Shown here piece by piece: positions 34,417-43,947 of a stretch of 64,000 bases of DNA (the stretch's first letter is position 1; the number at the start of each line of letters is the position of its first letter). A model generated the notes under the pieces. That model was not told the origin of the DNA, did no database searches, and saw nothing but the letters and a program-made list of their open reading frames with translations. Location: the NCBI GenBank assembly GCA_964420995.1, contig CAYQUX010000013.1, forward strand, positions 1 through 64,000, given 5' to 3'. This DNA is from Leptolinea sp964420995. GTDB taxonomy: Bacteria; Chloroflexota; Anaerolineae; Anaerolineales; Anaerolineaceae. The translations under genes and the position numbers were made by a program.

Positions 34417-36729
34417 TTAACTGACAGCCGTTGTCTGCGTGACAGAAGGGGCGGCGTTGTAATTGGTATCGCCAGCCTGATCGGCAGTGATACTGCAAGT
34501 GCCAATAGTATCAAAGGTGACATTGCCGCCAGATATCGTACAGACGCCTGGGGAGTTGTTGGTGTAGGTAACCGGAAGCCCGGAAGTTGCTGATCCTGAC
34601 AGCGCGTAGGAACCGCCCACGCTGCCGGTTGCCGGAGCCGAGAAGGTAATCGTCTGGTTGGCTTTGGCAATGGTGACGTTTTGCGTATTGGACGCGGCGT
34701 TGAAATTGGTGGTGGCGGCGCCGTCCGCCTGAACAACACAGGTTCCCGCTCCGGATACCGTGAAGGTGCTGCCCGCGCTGAAGGCGCATGGTCCGCTGAC
34801 CTGACTGTAAGTCAGAGTCCCGCTGTCAGTATTGGTCGTTGTCGCGTTTACGGTGAAGTTTGGATCGCCATAGGTGACAGCGGGCGCCGCATCAAATGTT
34901 ATTGTCGCGTTGGCTTTTTGTAACGTCACCGTCAAAGCCGCACTGGTGACAGAATTGTAATTGTCATCTGATGCCTTGGTGGCGGTCACCTGGCAGGTCT
35001 GGCTGACATCCACAACGGTCAGGGTGGTTCCCGCGACCGAGCAGCCTGCGGATCCTCCGTCGCTAAAAGTCACGGCTCCCGTGCCTGAACCGCCCGATGA
35101 ACTGAGCGCTGCCGTAGCGCCATATGTCACAGGGTTTGGCGTGCTGATAGCTGTCAGTGTGGACTGGTTGGCTTTCGATAGCGGGACATTCACAGACGCG
35201 CTGGTGGCTGAAAGATAATTCGCGTCAGCCGCCTTGGTGGCGGTAATATCACAGGTACCGCTGGCATTTGTCACATTCAGCGTGGTTACGGCGGTGATTG
35301 AACAACCGGTGGAGGCGCCGGCGCTATAGGTCACCGCGCCTGTGCCGCTGCCGCCAGTGGTGCTCAACGTGGCAGTGCTTCCATACGTGAGTGATGAAGG
35401 TGTGACACTGGCGACCAGGGTCGCCTGATCGCCTGGATTTACCGTATGGGCGATTGTGCCCACGGAACCGGCATTCGAACCGTCGCCGCTGTAGGTGGCG
35501 GTAAGAGTCTTGCTGCCAGCCGTGGTGGGGGTCAATGAGCAGGAGCCGGTGCCGCCGGCCAGGGTAATGGCCGGTGAACACGACACGGTGCCGTCGCTGA
35601 CCGTCACAGTGCCCGTGGGTGTACCGGAGCCGGTGACCGAAACGGTAACCGTAATGGCATCGCCCACCTGTGATGGATTGGGTACATGCCCGGTGATGGT
35701 CGTTGTGGATGCGGGCAGGGAAGATGTGGTAAAGGTAAGGTCGCCGCCGTAGGTTCCGCCGACGCTGTTATAAGCCGCCGCCCGGAAATGATACAGAGTG
35801 CCGGGAGTCAACCCGGAAATAGAGGTGCTCACACTGGTCGGGACGGAACCGGTTAATGCTGTCCCAAGGGTTACATTGGTCCCATACGCGGACGTCAAAC
35901 CGTACTGGAATACAACCGTCGTCGAGCTGAGGTTGGCCGTCACCGTACCATTCAAGACAGCCGTAGTATTACCAATACCCGTGGCGGCGTTGGTAACCAC
36001 GGTCGGAGCGGCCGCGCCGCCGTAATTAAATCCATTGGGGCCCGCCCAGGAGGATTCGTTGCCATCATTGTCCACAGCCCTGACGAACATATAGTACAAC
36101 CCGGTCGATGTGATCGTGGGAGCTGTCCATGAATTTGTATCAGAGGTATAGATCGTGTTATTGCCGCCGCTGTCTGTGCCCCAGGTGATCTTGTACCCTT
36201 TGAGACCGCTGCCACCAGAATCCGTGGAGGCTGTCCACGTAAAGGTGGGGGTGGAATCCGAGGTCGGATCATAACAGTAGGGGAAACCCGGCGTGGTCGG
36301 CGGAATGGTATCTGATGTGCCGGTGGAACTGGTCGATGTCTTTGTTGCCGTCTTTAACGCGACTGATGTTAATGTCCGGTTGGGAGTATTGGTTATGGAT
36401 TTGGTTATGGAAGGACTGGCCGTACGGGTGCGGGTGGCTGTTCCGGTGGGAAGAACCAGGTGAGTGCCGGTCGCGGTTATGGTCGAGGTCGCGTAGACGG
36501 TAGTCACGGAAGGCACCCCGGGTGTTTCCGGGGTGGATGTCCACAGGTCTGGCAAAGAACGCTGTGAAGGAGTCAGTGTGGGCACTTGAAGGCTGGCTAC
36601 CGGCGTTGGCGGCGGAAATGGATTAATAAAGGAATATGGATTTACAAAGATATTAATAAATATGGTGGCCAGTGCCAGCCCGCCCAGCATCACCATAGAA
36701 GCCAGAATATCCCAGAACGATAGTTTCAT
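34417..36729 (-). CDS. Anchored surface protein with FN3 and Ig-like repeats
   Basis: A 770-residue paralogue of the flanking genes. It begins KLSFWDILASMVMLGGLAL (anchor), NPYSFINPFPPPTP and RSLPDLWTSTP. Next come a Thr-rich linker, an FN3-like domain (about 145-235; GFPYCYDPTSDSTPTFTW), an FN3-like segment with GLTPGTLYHFRAAAYNSVGG (about 240-320), and a chain of Big-type Ig repeats with YSGDGSNAGSVG and repeated ITATKAADANYLSATS-like units. The repeat units suggest a rod-like adhesin. The start follows GGATGGGAAG. Confidence 0.78.
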   Translation of the reverse strand: MKLSFWDILASMVMLGGLALATIFINIFVNPYSFINPFPPPTPVASLQVPTLTPSQRSLPDLWTSTPETPGVPSVTTVYATSTITATGTHLVLPTGTATRTRTASPSITKSITNTPNRTLTSVALKTATKTSTSSTGTSDTIPPTTPGFPYCYDPTSDSTPTFTWTASTDSGGSGLKGYKITWGTDSGGNNTIYTSDTNSWTAPTITSTGLYYMFVRAVDNDGNESSWAGPNGFNYGGAAAPTVVTNAATGIGNTTAVLNGTVTANLSSTTVVFQYGLTSAYGTNVTLGTALTGSVPTSVSTSISGLTPGTLYHFRAAAYNSVGGTYGGDLTFTTSSLPASTTTITGHVPNPSQVGDAITVTVSVTGSGTPTGTVTVSDGTVSCSPAITLAGGTGSCSLTPTTAGSKTLTATYSGDGSNAGSVGTIAHTVNPGDQATLVASVTPSSLTYGSTATLSTTGGSGTGAVTYSAGASTGCSITAVTTLNVTNASGTCDITATKAADANYLSATSASVNVPLSKANQSTLTAISTPNPVTYGATAALSSSGGSGTGAVTFSDGGSAGCSVAGTTLTVVDVSQTCQVTATKASDDNYNSVTSAALTVTLQKANATITFDAAPAVTYGDPNFTVNATTTNTDSGTLTYSQVSGPCAFSAGSTFTVSGAGTCVVQADGAATTNFNAASNTQNVTIAKANQTITFSAPATGSVGGSYALSGSATSGLPVTYTNNSPGVCTISGGNVTFDTIGTCSITADQAGDTNYNAAPSVTQTTAVS

Positions 36730-36977
36730 CGCTTCCCATCCTTTTAACGAAAACCCAGACTGTGTTTTTCAGTATAGTCCGGAATATTTCAGAGTCAAGC
36801 CGATACAAACCGGCCTGTATTTCAGAATCTGAAATACCGGTTCGAACCTACCGGCAAAAATCCCCGTTTGGGCAAGCCTTGCGATGGATAGCTGTCGGGA
36901 AATCCAATGAGGGAAAGTGCAAGAATCGAGCCTGCTGTAGTAAAACAGACCGGCAGGTTACAGATCCTGTTATAAGA

Positions 36978-37970
36978 TCAATTTGCATATGTGAAAGCCA
37001 CCGGGCCTTCCCAGTTTGATTCATTTCCAATGGCATCATAGGCGCGAACACAGAAGTATTCTGTCGTTTCGGCTGTCATCGGGTACACGGGTGTCCAGTG
37101 CGAAACGGTGGTAAAAGCCACCGGCTTACCGCATTTGTTGGCGGATCCCTGATAAATGGAATACCCGGCCAGCCCGCCGATCATTCCCGAATGCGTGTCG
37201 GTGGATTCTGTCCAGGTAAAATAGGGCCGCTCGGTGTTCGCCGGACTGTCGGTTTTCAGGTTACGGGGTGTTGACGGGGGTTTGTCATCATACTTAAAGA
37301 GGAAAGTGGACGGCGAACCAACGATTTTTCCCTTTGGTGAGACTGCCACCAGCCGGAAATAATAGATTCCACTGGTGACGGCTGCCCGGCTGTAATGCAA
37401 ATTGGACGTTTTGATGGATAATTTCCCGTTTTGCTTTGTTCCAAAATACAACAGGTAATGATCGATCTCTTGAATGGATTTGGACGTGCTCCAGGAAAAG
37501 GAGGGGATGGATTGAATGTTCTGCCAGGTATTATCAAATACACCAATGGGGGCGGTTATGGTAAGAACCTTTTTGTCGGCTTCTCTCGACCCGGTGGGTG
37601 CCAATGGATTTTTAGTTGGCAGTGACAGGCCGCTTAATCGCGGCGGGGTACCAGTGGAAGCATTTTTCCCATCATTCGGAGGCAGAATCAATACTGGGGT
37701 ATTGGTAAAGGCCATCTCTGTGGGGGAAGACCCATCCAATGTTTCCAGTGATCCATCCGGTGTTTCAGATGGCAAAGGTGTCCAGATTTCGGGCAGGGCA
37801 ACGGTCGACGGTGTTATGGAGGGTACAAAGACCACCTCGGCGGGTGTGGGCGGGGGAAAGGGGTTCACGGCTGATTCGGGGTTGTTATAGAGATGAAAAA
37901 ACAGCGCAGCCAGGACCAGGGAGGCTGCCAGCAGAATGATTGAAAGGGTGTCCCAAATTGATATCTTCAC
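36978..37970 (-). CDS. Anchored surface protein with two FN3-like domains
   Basis: The third and shortest paralogue, about 330 residues. I chose the GTG at 37970 because VKISIWDTLSIILLA aligns with the other two N termini (KLxFWDILAS). The anchor is followed by NPESAVNPFPPPTPAE and VALPEIWTPLP. Two FN3-like domains then span about residues 140-235 and 245-330, the second containing PYFTWTESTDTHSGMIGG and YFCVRAYDAIGNESNWEGP, very like the domains of its neighbours. The upstream GTG at 38024 is an alternative. No ribosome site is clear at either. Confidence 0.65.
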   Translation of the reverse strand: MKISIWDTLSIILLAASLVLAALFFHLYNNPESAVNPFPPPTPAEVVFVPSITPSTVALPEIWTPLPSETPDGSLETLDGSSPTEMAFTNTPVLILPPNDGKNASTGTPPRLSGLSLPTKNPLAPTGSREADKKVLTITAPIGVFDNTWQNIQSIPSFSWSTSKSIQEIDHYLLYFGTKQNGKLSIKTSNLHYSRAAVTSGIYYFRLVAVSPKGKIVGSPSTFLFKYDDKPPSTPRNLKTDSPANTERPYFTWTESTDTHSGMIGGLAGYSIYQGSANKCGKPVAFTTVSHWTPVYPMTAETTEYFCVRAYDAIGNESNWEGPVAFTYAN

Positions 37971-38078
37971 AGTCTTGGGGATGCTTCTGATCTGGATGGT
38001 TAAGTATACATTCCAATTCGTCACATCTGGTACTTTGCTGTGGTTAAGGCTTGATCACAGGGCACAACTCAGGCATGC

Positions 38079-38084
38079 TATAAT
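38079..38084 (+). promoter_or_regulatory. Extended -10 promoter of the GT39-like gene
   Basis: TGCTATAAT places an extended -10 (TATAAT 38079-38084) six bases before the GTG at 38091. This would put the transcript start at or next to the start codon, so a leaderless mRNA is possible. No clear -35 is present. Confidence 0.5.
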
Positions 38085-38090
38085 CATTCC

Positions 38091-40385
38091 GTGGTGAAGA
38101 AAACGCCTGAGCTTCCACTTGAGGGGGATACGCGGACCGAAGCCGATGATCACACCCACCATGTTCGGGTGCAGGCTGCGGTTGAATTGCCGCCGGGAGC
38201 AGAGGTCAGGATCACCATTCAATACAGGCCAAATGAAAACGCGCCATTTAAGTCAGAGGTTGTCGATCTGACCGGGGGCGCTGCCGCCGAGCACCGCTCA
38301 CTTATTTTTGATCTTGAAAAACTCCCGGAACCATTGCAATTATTTGACCGGGTTAAAGCCTGGTGGCATCATTTTTCCACCCGGCCGAATTACCCCTACT
38401 ACCTGATGGCTGCTGCGTTGGTGGTGTATCTACTACTGCGCTTGATCCACCTGTCAGATTTTCCCATCTACTTCTTCACCGATGAAGCTGTCCATACCAT
38501 GCTGGCAGACAGCCTTTTGAAGAATGGGTTTTCCAGCGCCGAAGGCGAATTCTTACCCACATTTTTCAAAAGTGGGGAAACGCTCAACGCGGGTTTTCCC
38601 GTTTATATGCACCTTTTACCGGTGCTGCTGGGAGTGCGGTCAGTTCTGGCCACCCGGTTGGTGTCAGTAATCACCACCCTGCTGGCGGCTGCCGGACTTG
38701 GCATGATCTATTCCCGTATTCACAGCCCCCGGCGCGGTTGGCTGGCGGTCTTGATCCTCTCCATTACCCCCGCGTGGTTTTACCATTCACGAACCGCCTT
38801 TGAGACTGTGATTGCCGTATCGTTTTACACACTGTTCCTTCTTGGTTATTTTGAGTATCGAAACGGCAATCTGCGCTGGTTATACGCGGCCATCACCGGG
38901 GCGGCACTGGCTTTTTACAGTTACAGCCCTGCCCGTGTGGTGGTGGCTATTACCGCCTTGATCATGCTGGTTTCTGATTTTAAATACCATTGGCACAATC
39001 GCAAAAACCTTTGGAAGCCATTATTGTTTTTTGTGATCATAACCCTGCCATATTTTCGATATTTGTACCTGCATCCCATTGAAAACCAGCGCCATCTCGA
39101 GTTGTTGAGGAGCTACTGGGTCAGGTCCGAGCCGCTTACCTGGAAAATCTGGCAGTTAATCACAACCTACGCCCAGGGTTTGAATCCCTATTACTGGTTC
39201 TTTCCCAACTCCATTGACCTGGAGCGTCACATCATGCGGGGAATGGGGCACCTGGGCTGGTATTTCCTGCCATTCTTCATCGGTGGGGTCGTTTTAGGCA
39301 TAAAACGCTGGAGGAATTCAGGCTACCGGTTGATGTTGCTTTCATTGTTGGCGGCTCCATCCGGCGCGGCAGTTGCCGAGATCGGGATCACCCGCGCGCA
39401 ATTCATGGTCATTCCAGCCGCTTTCTTCATTACCATTGGAATCGAGCATTCCATTGAATGGCTCAAAGAGCGGATAAAGATCAAGCGGTCAATTGAGACC
39501 CCCGTGTTTCTCTTTCTGGTGTTGGTTAATTTCCTTTTCCTGGACAATGTTTTAACCAATGGCCCGACATGGTTTGATGATTATGGATTAAATGGATTGC
39601 AATACGGCGCGCGGCAGGTATTTGGGCGTATCAAGGAGATTCGCCAGTCCAACCCGACGGTTCCCATTGTGTTGACACCTGAATGGGCAAATGGAACGGA
39701 TACACTTTCCAATTATTTCCTGGAAGGACTGCCCCCCATTGAGTTGGCGGGGTATAAAGCGTTTATTGATGAAGAAAAGGATTTCAGCGAAAAGACGATA
39801 TTCATCATGACGCCCGATGATCTCACCAACATCATCTCCAGCGGCAAATTTGAACCGCTGCGGATCATCGATGTGATCTTCTACCCCAACGGAAAACCTG
39901 GTTTTTATTTTGCCCACATGAAATACAACCAGTTGGCCCGCCAGGCGTTTAATCAGGATCTGGAAGGACGCGATGACCTGCAGGGCGCCAACTTCATGAT
40001 CCATGATGATCCTGTCAGTATGGCTTCTTCCGTCCTGGATATGGGAAACCTCTCCCAGTTGTTTGATAATGACCCGGCTACATTGATCCGCACAAAAGAG
40101 GCAAATCCGCTGGTCGTGGAACTGGTTTTTCCAAAACCAAAAGTTATCCACGATATTTCTGTGCGTATTGGCGGATCATCCACAGAGGTTTTCGCGTATG
40201 TCCTCCCGGAAGGATCGGCCATACCGTACGCTTCCAGTGTGACGGTCGGCCCATCAAGTGAGGTACGGCGGGTGAATATCCCCATCCGGCAGGAAAAACC
40301 GGTTACGCAGATCCGCATGGAAATCCGTGGCATATTGGACAGTGTGCCCTCGCATGTTCACCTCTGGGATCTGGAATTGAAGTGA
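38091..40385 (+). CDS. GT39-like membrane glycosyltransferase with soluble extensions
   Basis: A 764-residue protein. Residues 1-95 are soluble and polar; about twelve membrane spans follow, starting YYLMAAALVVYLLLRLI. The first loop has the acidic FTDEAVHTMLADSL typical of GT39/ArnT-like transferases. The C-terminal 200 residues are extracytoplasmic and beta-rich. The GTG start lies six bases after TATAAT and has no ribosome site, so translation may be leaderless. It is divergent from the three surface proteins, which are Thr/Ser-rich and could be its acceptors; that is inferred from context only. Confidence 0.78.
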   Translation: MVKKTPELPLEGDTRTEADDHTHHVRVQAAVELPPGAEVRITIQYRPNENAPFKSEVVDLTGGAAAEHRSLIFDLEKLPEPLQLFDRVKAWWHHFSTRPNYPYYLMAAALVVYLLLRLIHLSDFPIYFFTDEAVHTMLADSLLKNGFSSAEGEFLPTFFKSGETLNAGFPVYMHLLPVLLGVRSVLATRLVSVITTLLAAAGLGMIYSRIHSPRRGWLAVLILSITPAWFYHSRTAFETVIAVSFYTLFLLGYFEYRNGNLRWLYAAITGAALAFYSYSPARVVVAITALIMLVSDFKYHWHNRKNLWKPLLFFVIITLPYFRYLYLHPIENQRHLELLRSYWVRSEPLTWKIWQLITTYAQGLNPYYWFFPNSIDLERHIMRGMGHLGWYFLPFFIGGVVLGIKRWRNSGYRLMLLSLLAAPSGAAVAEIGITRAQFMVIPAAFFITIGIEHSIEWLKERIKIKRSIETPVFLFLVLVNFLFLDNVLTNGPTWFDDYGLNGLQYGARQVFGRIKEIRQSNPTVPIVLTPEWANGTDTLSNYFLEGLPPIELAGYKAFIDEEKDFSEKTIFIMTPDDLTNIISSGKFEPLRIIDVIFYPNGKPGFYFAHMKYNQLARQAFNQDLEGRDDLQGANFMIHDDPVSMASSVLDMGNLSQLFDNDPATLIRTKEANPLVVELVFPKPKVIHDISVRIGGSSTEVFAYVLPEGSAIPYASSVTVGPSSEVRRVNIPIRQEKPVTQIRMEIRGILDSVPSHVHLWDLELK

Positions 40386-40804
40386 GACTGTCCGGTTCAA
40401 TGCCAATATTTTCACACCTGACAGGGAAAAATTGGGTGGTCGCGGCCGGAATCTTCGTATCGGCGGTCACAGGTTGGACACGCTTCTCCCTGTCTCTGGC
40501 GAATTGGAATCTTTACCAACAATTGGGTATCAAGCCCGGGGTATGGTACCTGTGCGTCAACGGGCTGGTGATTGGATTGGTGTATACTGTGGCTGGAATT
40601 CTGGTTTTGTACCAGCCTGGAAATTGGAAGAAAACAGTTGCCGGGTTATTAATCTCCGGTCTTGTGGTGCATTGGATTGACCGGATTTGCTTTGCCAGTT
40701 CGCAAGACGCCCGGATTGGCCTGCCCTTTTCGCTGGTGTTTTCTGCCGGCTTGACTCTGATCGCCTTGATACTGATGTATTCCAAAACCACAAAAGCCGT
40801 TTAA
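40382..40804 (+). CDS. Small four-helix membrane protein, unknown
   Basis: A 140-residue integral membrane protein with four hydrophobic segments (about 18-37, 50-75, 82-100 and 115-135). The GTG start overlaps the stop of the GT39-like gene, and an ATG at 40400 could also serve. Coupling to that gene suggests a partner role. I do not recognise the family. Confidence 0.65.
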   Translation: MRLSGSMPIFSHLTGKNWVVAAGIFVSAVTGWTRFSLSLANWNLYQQLGIKPGVWYLCVNGLVIGLVYTVAGILVLYQPGNWKKTVAGLLISGLVVHWIDRICFASSQDARIGLPFSLVFSAGLTLIALILMYSKTTKAV

Positions 40805-40822
40805 AAGAATGGACGTGCAGTC

Positions 40823-41434
40823 ATGGCTGATGAAATTGAAGTGAAATTCCTTCTTAAAGACCTTCCCCGGCTGGAGCTTCGGTTGAAAGCCATGGGGGGA
40901 AAACTGATCCACCCGCGGGTAAAGGAAACCAATCTGCGCTTTGATACCTCAACCGGAGATCTTTCCCGCGACCATCGGGTATTGCGGCTCAGGCAGGACC
41001 AGGTTGTTCGCCTTACATACAAGGGCGCGGCTCAGGTCAATCACACGGTGAGTGTTCGCGAAGAAATTGAGGTTGAAGTCAATAATTTTGAAGATACACG
41101 GCTAATCCTTGAAATGCTCGGGTACAGGCCGTTCATGTTGTATGAGAAATATCGCACCACGTATATTCTGGGAGATGTTGAGATCACCCTGGATGAAATG
41201 CCCTATGGCCATTTCTCCGAAATCGAAGGTCCGAACGCGGCCCGCCTGCAGGAAGTCGCCGAATCACTCTGGTTGGACTGGTCTCTGCGCTCCATGGAAA
41301 GCTATTCCGCTCTGTTTGAACGGGTTAAAGCCAATTGTGGTTGGACGATGCAAAACCTGTCATTCGAAGATTTCACCGGCAAATCGGTCACACCCAAAGA
41401 CCTCGGTCTGAAATTTGCCGATCGGGCGGAGTAA
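40823..41434 (+). CDS. CYTH-domain protein (adenylate cyclase class IV / ThTPase-like)
   Basis: A 203-residue tunnel-fold protein. The ExExK signature is present at the N terminus (DEIEVKF), followed by conserved charged strands RLRQDQVVRLTYKG and YEKYRTTYILG-DVEITLDEMPYGHFSEIEG. CYTH proteins hydrolyse triphosphates such as thiamine triphosphate or inorganic triphosphate, or make cAMP; which applies cannot be decided. It is 18 bases downstream of the small membrane protein and converges on the SagB-like gene. Confidence 0.88.
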   Translation: MADEIEVKFLLKDLPRLELRLKAMGGKLIHPRVKETNLRFDTSTGDLSRDHRVLRLRQDQVVRLTYKGAAQVNHTVSVREEIEVEVNNFEDTRLILEMLGYRPFMLYEKYRTTYILGDVEITLDEMPYGHFSEIEGPNAARLQEVAESLWLDWSLRSMESYSALFERVKANCGWTMQNLSFEDFTGKSVTPKDLGLKFADRAE

Positions 41435-41448
41435 TCTACCCGGCAGGT

Positions 41449-42180
41449 TTATCGTTTGCCAATGGTGGCGGCGTAGACTACAAGTTCGTCTTCTCCGTCC
41501 AACGCAAGCGCCGTGTTGAGCAGATCGTCATCATAGGCGGCAATCCCGCAGACTCCACATTGGATGGATTCGGCTGCCAGATAAAGATTCTGACAGACAT
41601 GTCCGGCGTCCAGCAATACATAGCGGTAGGCTCGTTCTGAATAGCGCCAGGCCATGCGTTCCATGATGGCCGCCCAGAAGAAAGCAGCCGCGCTGGTGCG
41701 AATGTGACTCTGGTCTTTGCACGCGGCCGTGATCTTCTCGTTGATGCCAGCTTCCATATTAAAGGGGTAAATAATGTGTTTGAGTGCGGAATAGCGGTAC
41801 AAACCGGGATTGAGGTTTCCCACCCTGTTTATCAGCAGGTAGGTCTCGAAGGCGTGCCGGCAGCCTGCCGAAGGGACAACCCGCATTGTGGCCGGCCGGT
41901 CTGATATGGATTTGACCCCCTGGGTGACCCATAACAGGTAGGATAATTCATCCATGCTCAATTCTGTTTGCGAATATTTTCGGAGTGAGGAACGGACTTC
42001 CATGGCGGTGCGAAGATCCATGGATGGAACGGACACCTTTGCCGGATCAGGAAGTTCAATGACATTGGCATCCGGGGGAACAGACTGTTCCAGAGGCGGC
42101 TGGGGAACACCTCTGCGCTGACCGGGCTCGGTCAGATGGGCATATTTTGTTTTTGAAAAAAATTCGTTACCGATGGACAT
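41449..42180 (-). CDS. SagB/ThcOx-type nitroreductase-fold oxidoreductase
   Basis: A 243-residue FMN-dependent oxidoreductase. It has the nitroreductase signatures RSSLRKYS (about 87-94), LLWVTQGV, VPSAGCRHAFETYL and DAGHVCQNLYLAA-ESIQCGVCGIAAYDDD. In azoline-containing peptides SagB-like enzymes dehydrogenate the ring, but no cyclodehydratase or peptide gene is nearby, so it is probably a stand-alone oxidoreductase. A strong GGGAGGAATG ribosome site precedes the ATG. The murJ gene starts 1.6 kb away on the same strand and reads away from this start. Confidence 0.88.
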   Translation of the reverse strand: MSIGNEFFSKTKYAHLTEPGQRRGVPQPPLEQSVPPDANVIELPDPAKVSVPSMDLRTAMEVRSSLRKYSQTELSMDELSYLLWVTQGVKSISDRPATMRVVPSAGCRHAFETYLLINRVGNLNPGLYRYSALKHIIYPFNMEAGINEKITAACKDQSHIRTSAAAFFWAAIMERMAWRYSERAYRYVLLDAGHVCQNLYLAAESIQCGVCGIAAYDDDLLNTALALDGEDELVVYAATIGKR

Positions 42181-42216
42181 GGCTCATTCCTCCCGATATC
42201 AATAATTATAGAAAAA

Positions 42217-43812
42217 TTATGCCCTCCGGCGCAAGATGCGCCGCGAAATTGCCTTCCATAGAAGGCTGACCTCTTTGATCCGGAAAAAGATCAGAACCAG
42301 GCTGTAAACCACCACTCCCAGAACCAATCCGACCAGGGTAACCAGCCAGATGGGCAAAGAGATACTCCAAACAAGCCAGAGGTAAAGTGTCACGGCCATA
42401 CATCCACAGGCAATCAGGCCTTTCCAGGCAGCATCCAGAACCGCGTCTCCCTGCAAGCCATTCAGCCGACGCCGCATGATTACCAGTAAGACAGCCATTT
42501 CAAGTCCGGTGGCCAGCGAATTGGCCAGTGCCAGACCCCCATGCGGCATCCAGCCCGCCTGAAGAAAGAGCATGGAAAACATCAGGCTGAAACCGATGTT
42601 CAACGACATAGCCAGTACACCAACACTGACCGGCGTTTTCGTGTCATGCAGGGCATAAAAAGCCCGGCTGACAATCTCAACGACACAATGCCCGACCAGT
42701 CCGGCCGCGTACCAAAGCAGCGCCCAGGACACCAGTTCGGTGGAGCGGTCGCCAAACCGGCCGCCGTGGTAAAGCAGACGGATGATTGGTTCTCGCAGCA
42801 GCATCAACCCGACCGAAGAGGGCATGGCAAGCAGCAATACCGCGCGCAGCGTGGATGCCAGTGAGGACCGCATTTCATCCAGCTTCCCCAGGGCAACCTG
42901 GGCGGAGAATGTAGGCAGGGAGGCAATCGCAATGGTCTGCGCGATCAATGCCTGGGGCATCATCATCAGGGTAAAAGCCGTGTTGATACCGGTCAGGCTG
43001 CCCTCCGGCTGGCGGGATGCCAGGTTGGTGTTCACCCAGAAATTTAGCTGGACAATACCGGCGCCAAAAAGCCTGGGTAACATCAAACGACCAACTTCAC
43101 GAACACCCGGGTCTTCCAACCCCAATATGGTTTTATAAGGAGCTTTCAACCGGATAAGAGACGGAATTTGCACCACCAGATGCAAGGCCGCGCCCAGCAC
43201 GGTTCCCCATGCAAGACCAAAAATCCCGATGGTGGGTGAAAGAAAAATAACACCCAGAATGATACCGACAGAATACATCGATGGAGCCAGCGCCGGGAAA
43301 AGAAAAACCTGGTTGGCGTTGAGGATGCCCATGATCAATCCGCTGAGACCGAATATCACCACGGACGGCAGGATCACCCGCAGTAATTGAACGGTCAGCA
43401 GGAATTTTTCTGGTTCGTCCGCGAAACCCGGCGCCAGAAGGTATTTAACAATTTGCGGTGCGAATATGGCCGAAAGGGCACTGACAACTGTCAGGATAAT
43501 GACGATCAGGTTGGCTATGGACGATGCCAGGTGCCAGGCACGCCGGGTTTCTTTGCGGGTCAGAAAACCGGTAAATGTGGGTACAAACGCGGATGCCAGC
43601 GCGCCCCCGGCAACCAGGTTAAACAGAGTTTCGGCCAGCCGGTTGGCTGTATTGAAGGCTTCCATTTCCGCGCCGGTACCAAACCCGCGCATGATCAGAA
43701 TGCCTCTCGCAAGCCCGATCAGGTTGCTGAGAACGAAAGCCGCCATCACGGTACCGGCGGCGCGGGCGATCTGGCGGTTGGCTGAATGGACTGTATCAGG
43801 TTCAGCTGACAT
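42217..43812 (-). CDS. murJ: Lipid II flippase MurJ (MviN family)
   Basis: MurJ moves lipid II across the cytoplasmic membrane for peptidoglycan synthesis. The 531-residue protein has about fourteen helices, with the MurJ N-terminal pattern ARAAGTVMAAFVLSNLIGLARGILIMRGFG and AFNTANRLAETLFNLVAGGALASAFVPTFTGFL. I start it at ATG 43812: the longer frame to 43977 would add unlikely residues. TATAAT lies seven bases before this ATG on the minus strand (43820-43825), so the message could be leaderless. Confidence 0.9.
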   Translation of the reverse strand: MSAEPDTVHSANRQIARAAGTVMAAFVLSNLIGLARGILIMRGFGTGAEMEAFNTANRLAETLFNLVAGGALASAFVPTFTGFLTRKETRRAWHLASSIANLIVIILTVVSALSAIFAPQIVKYLLAPGFADEPEKFLLTVQLLRVILPSVVIFGLSGLIMGILNANQVFLFPALAPSMYSVGIILGVIFLSPTIGIFGLAWGTVLGAALHLVVQIPSLIRLKAPYKTILGLEDPGVREVGRLMLPRLFGAGIVQLNFWVNTNLASRQPEGSLTGINTAFTLMMMPQALIAQTIAIASLPTFSAQVALGKLDEMRSSLASTLRAVLLLAMPSSVGLMLLREPIIRLLYHGGRFGDRSTELVSWALLWYAAGLVGHCVVEIVSRAFYALHDTKTPVSVGVLAMSLNIGFSLMFSMLFLQAGWMPHGGLALANSLATGLEMAVLLVIMRRRLNGLQGDAVLDAAWKGLIACGCMAVTLYLWLVWSISLPIWLVTLVGLVLGVVVYSLVLIFFRIKEVSLLWKAISRRILRRRA

Positions 43813-43819
43813 GTCAGAG

Positions 43820-43825
43820 ATTATA
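43820..43825 (-). promoter_or_regulatory. -10 element close to the murJ start
   Basis: TATAAT on the minus strand lies seven bases before the chosen ATG, and the -35 is weak. A similar TATAAT-start spacing (six bases) occurs at the GT39-like gene at 38091. Both may produce leaderless transcripts; direct evidence of transcript starts is lacking. Confidence 0.4.
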
Positions 43826-43947
43826 CGATATAAAATATAATAGCTTGCCTGCATGGATGCATGGCTTGCAGCATCGAATAACTCCCGGGGCAAAAAGCAA
43901 CCGATCAACGATGAATTATTTCGAGAAAGAATTGTAAAGGACGGACC

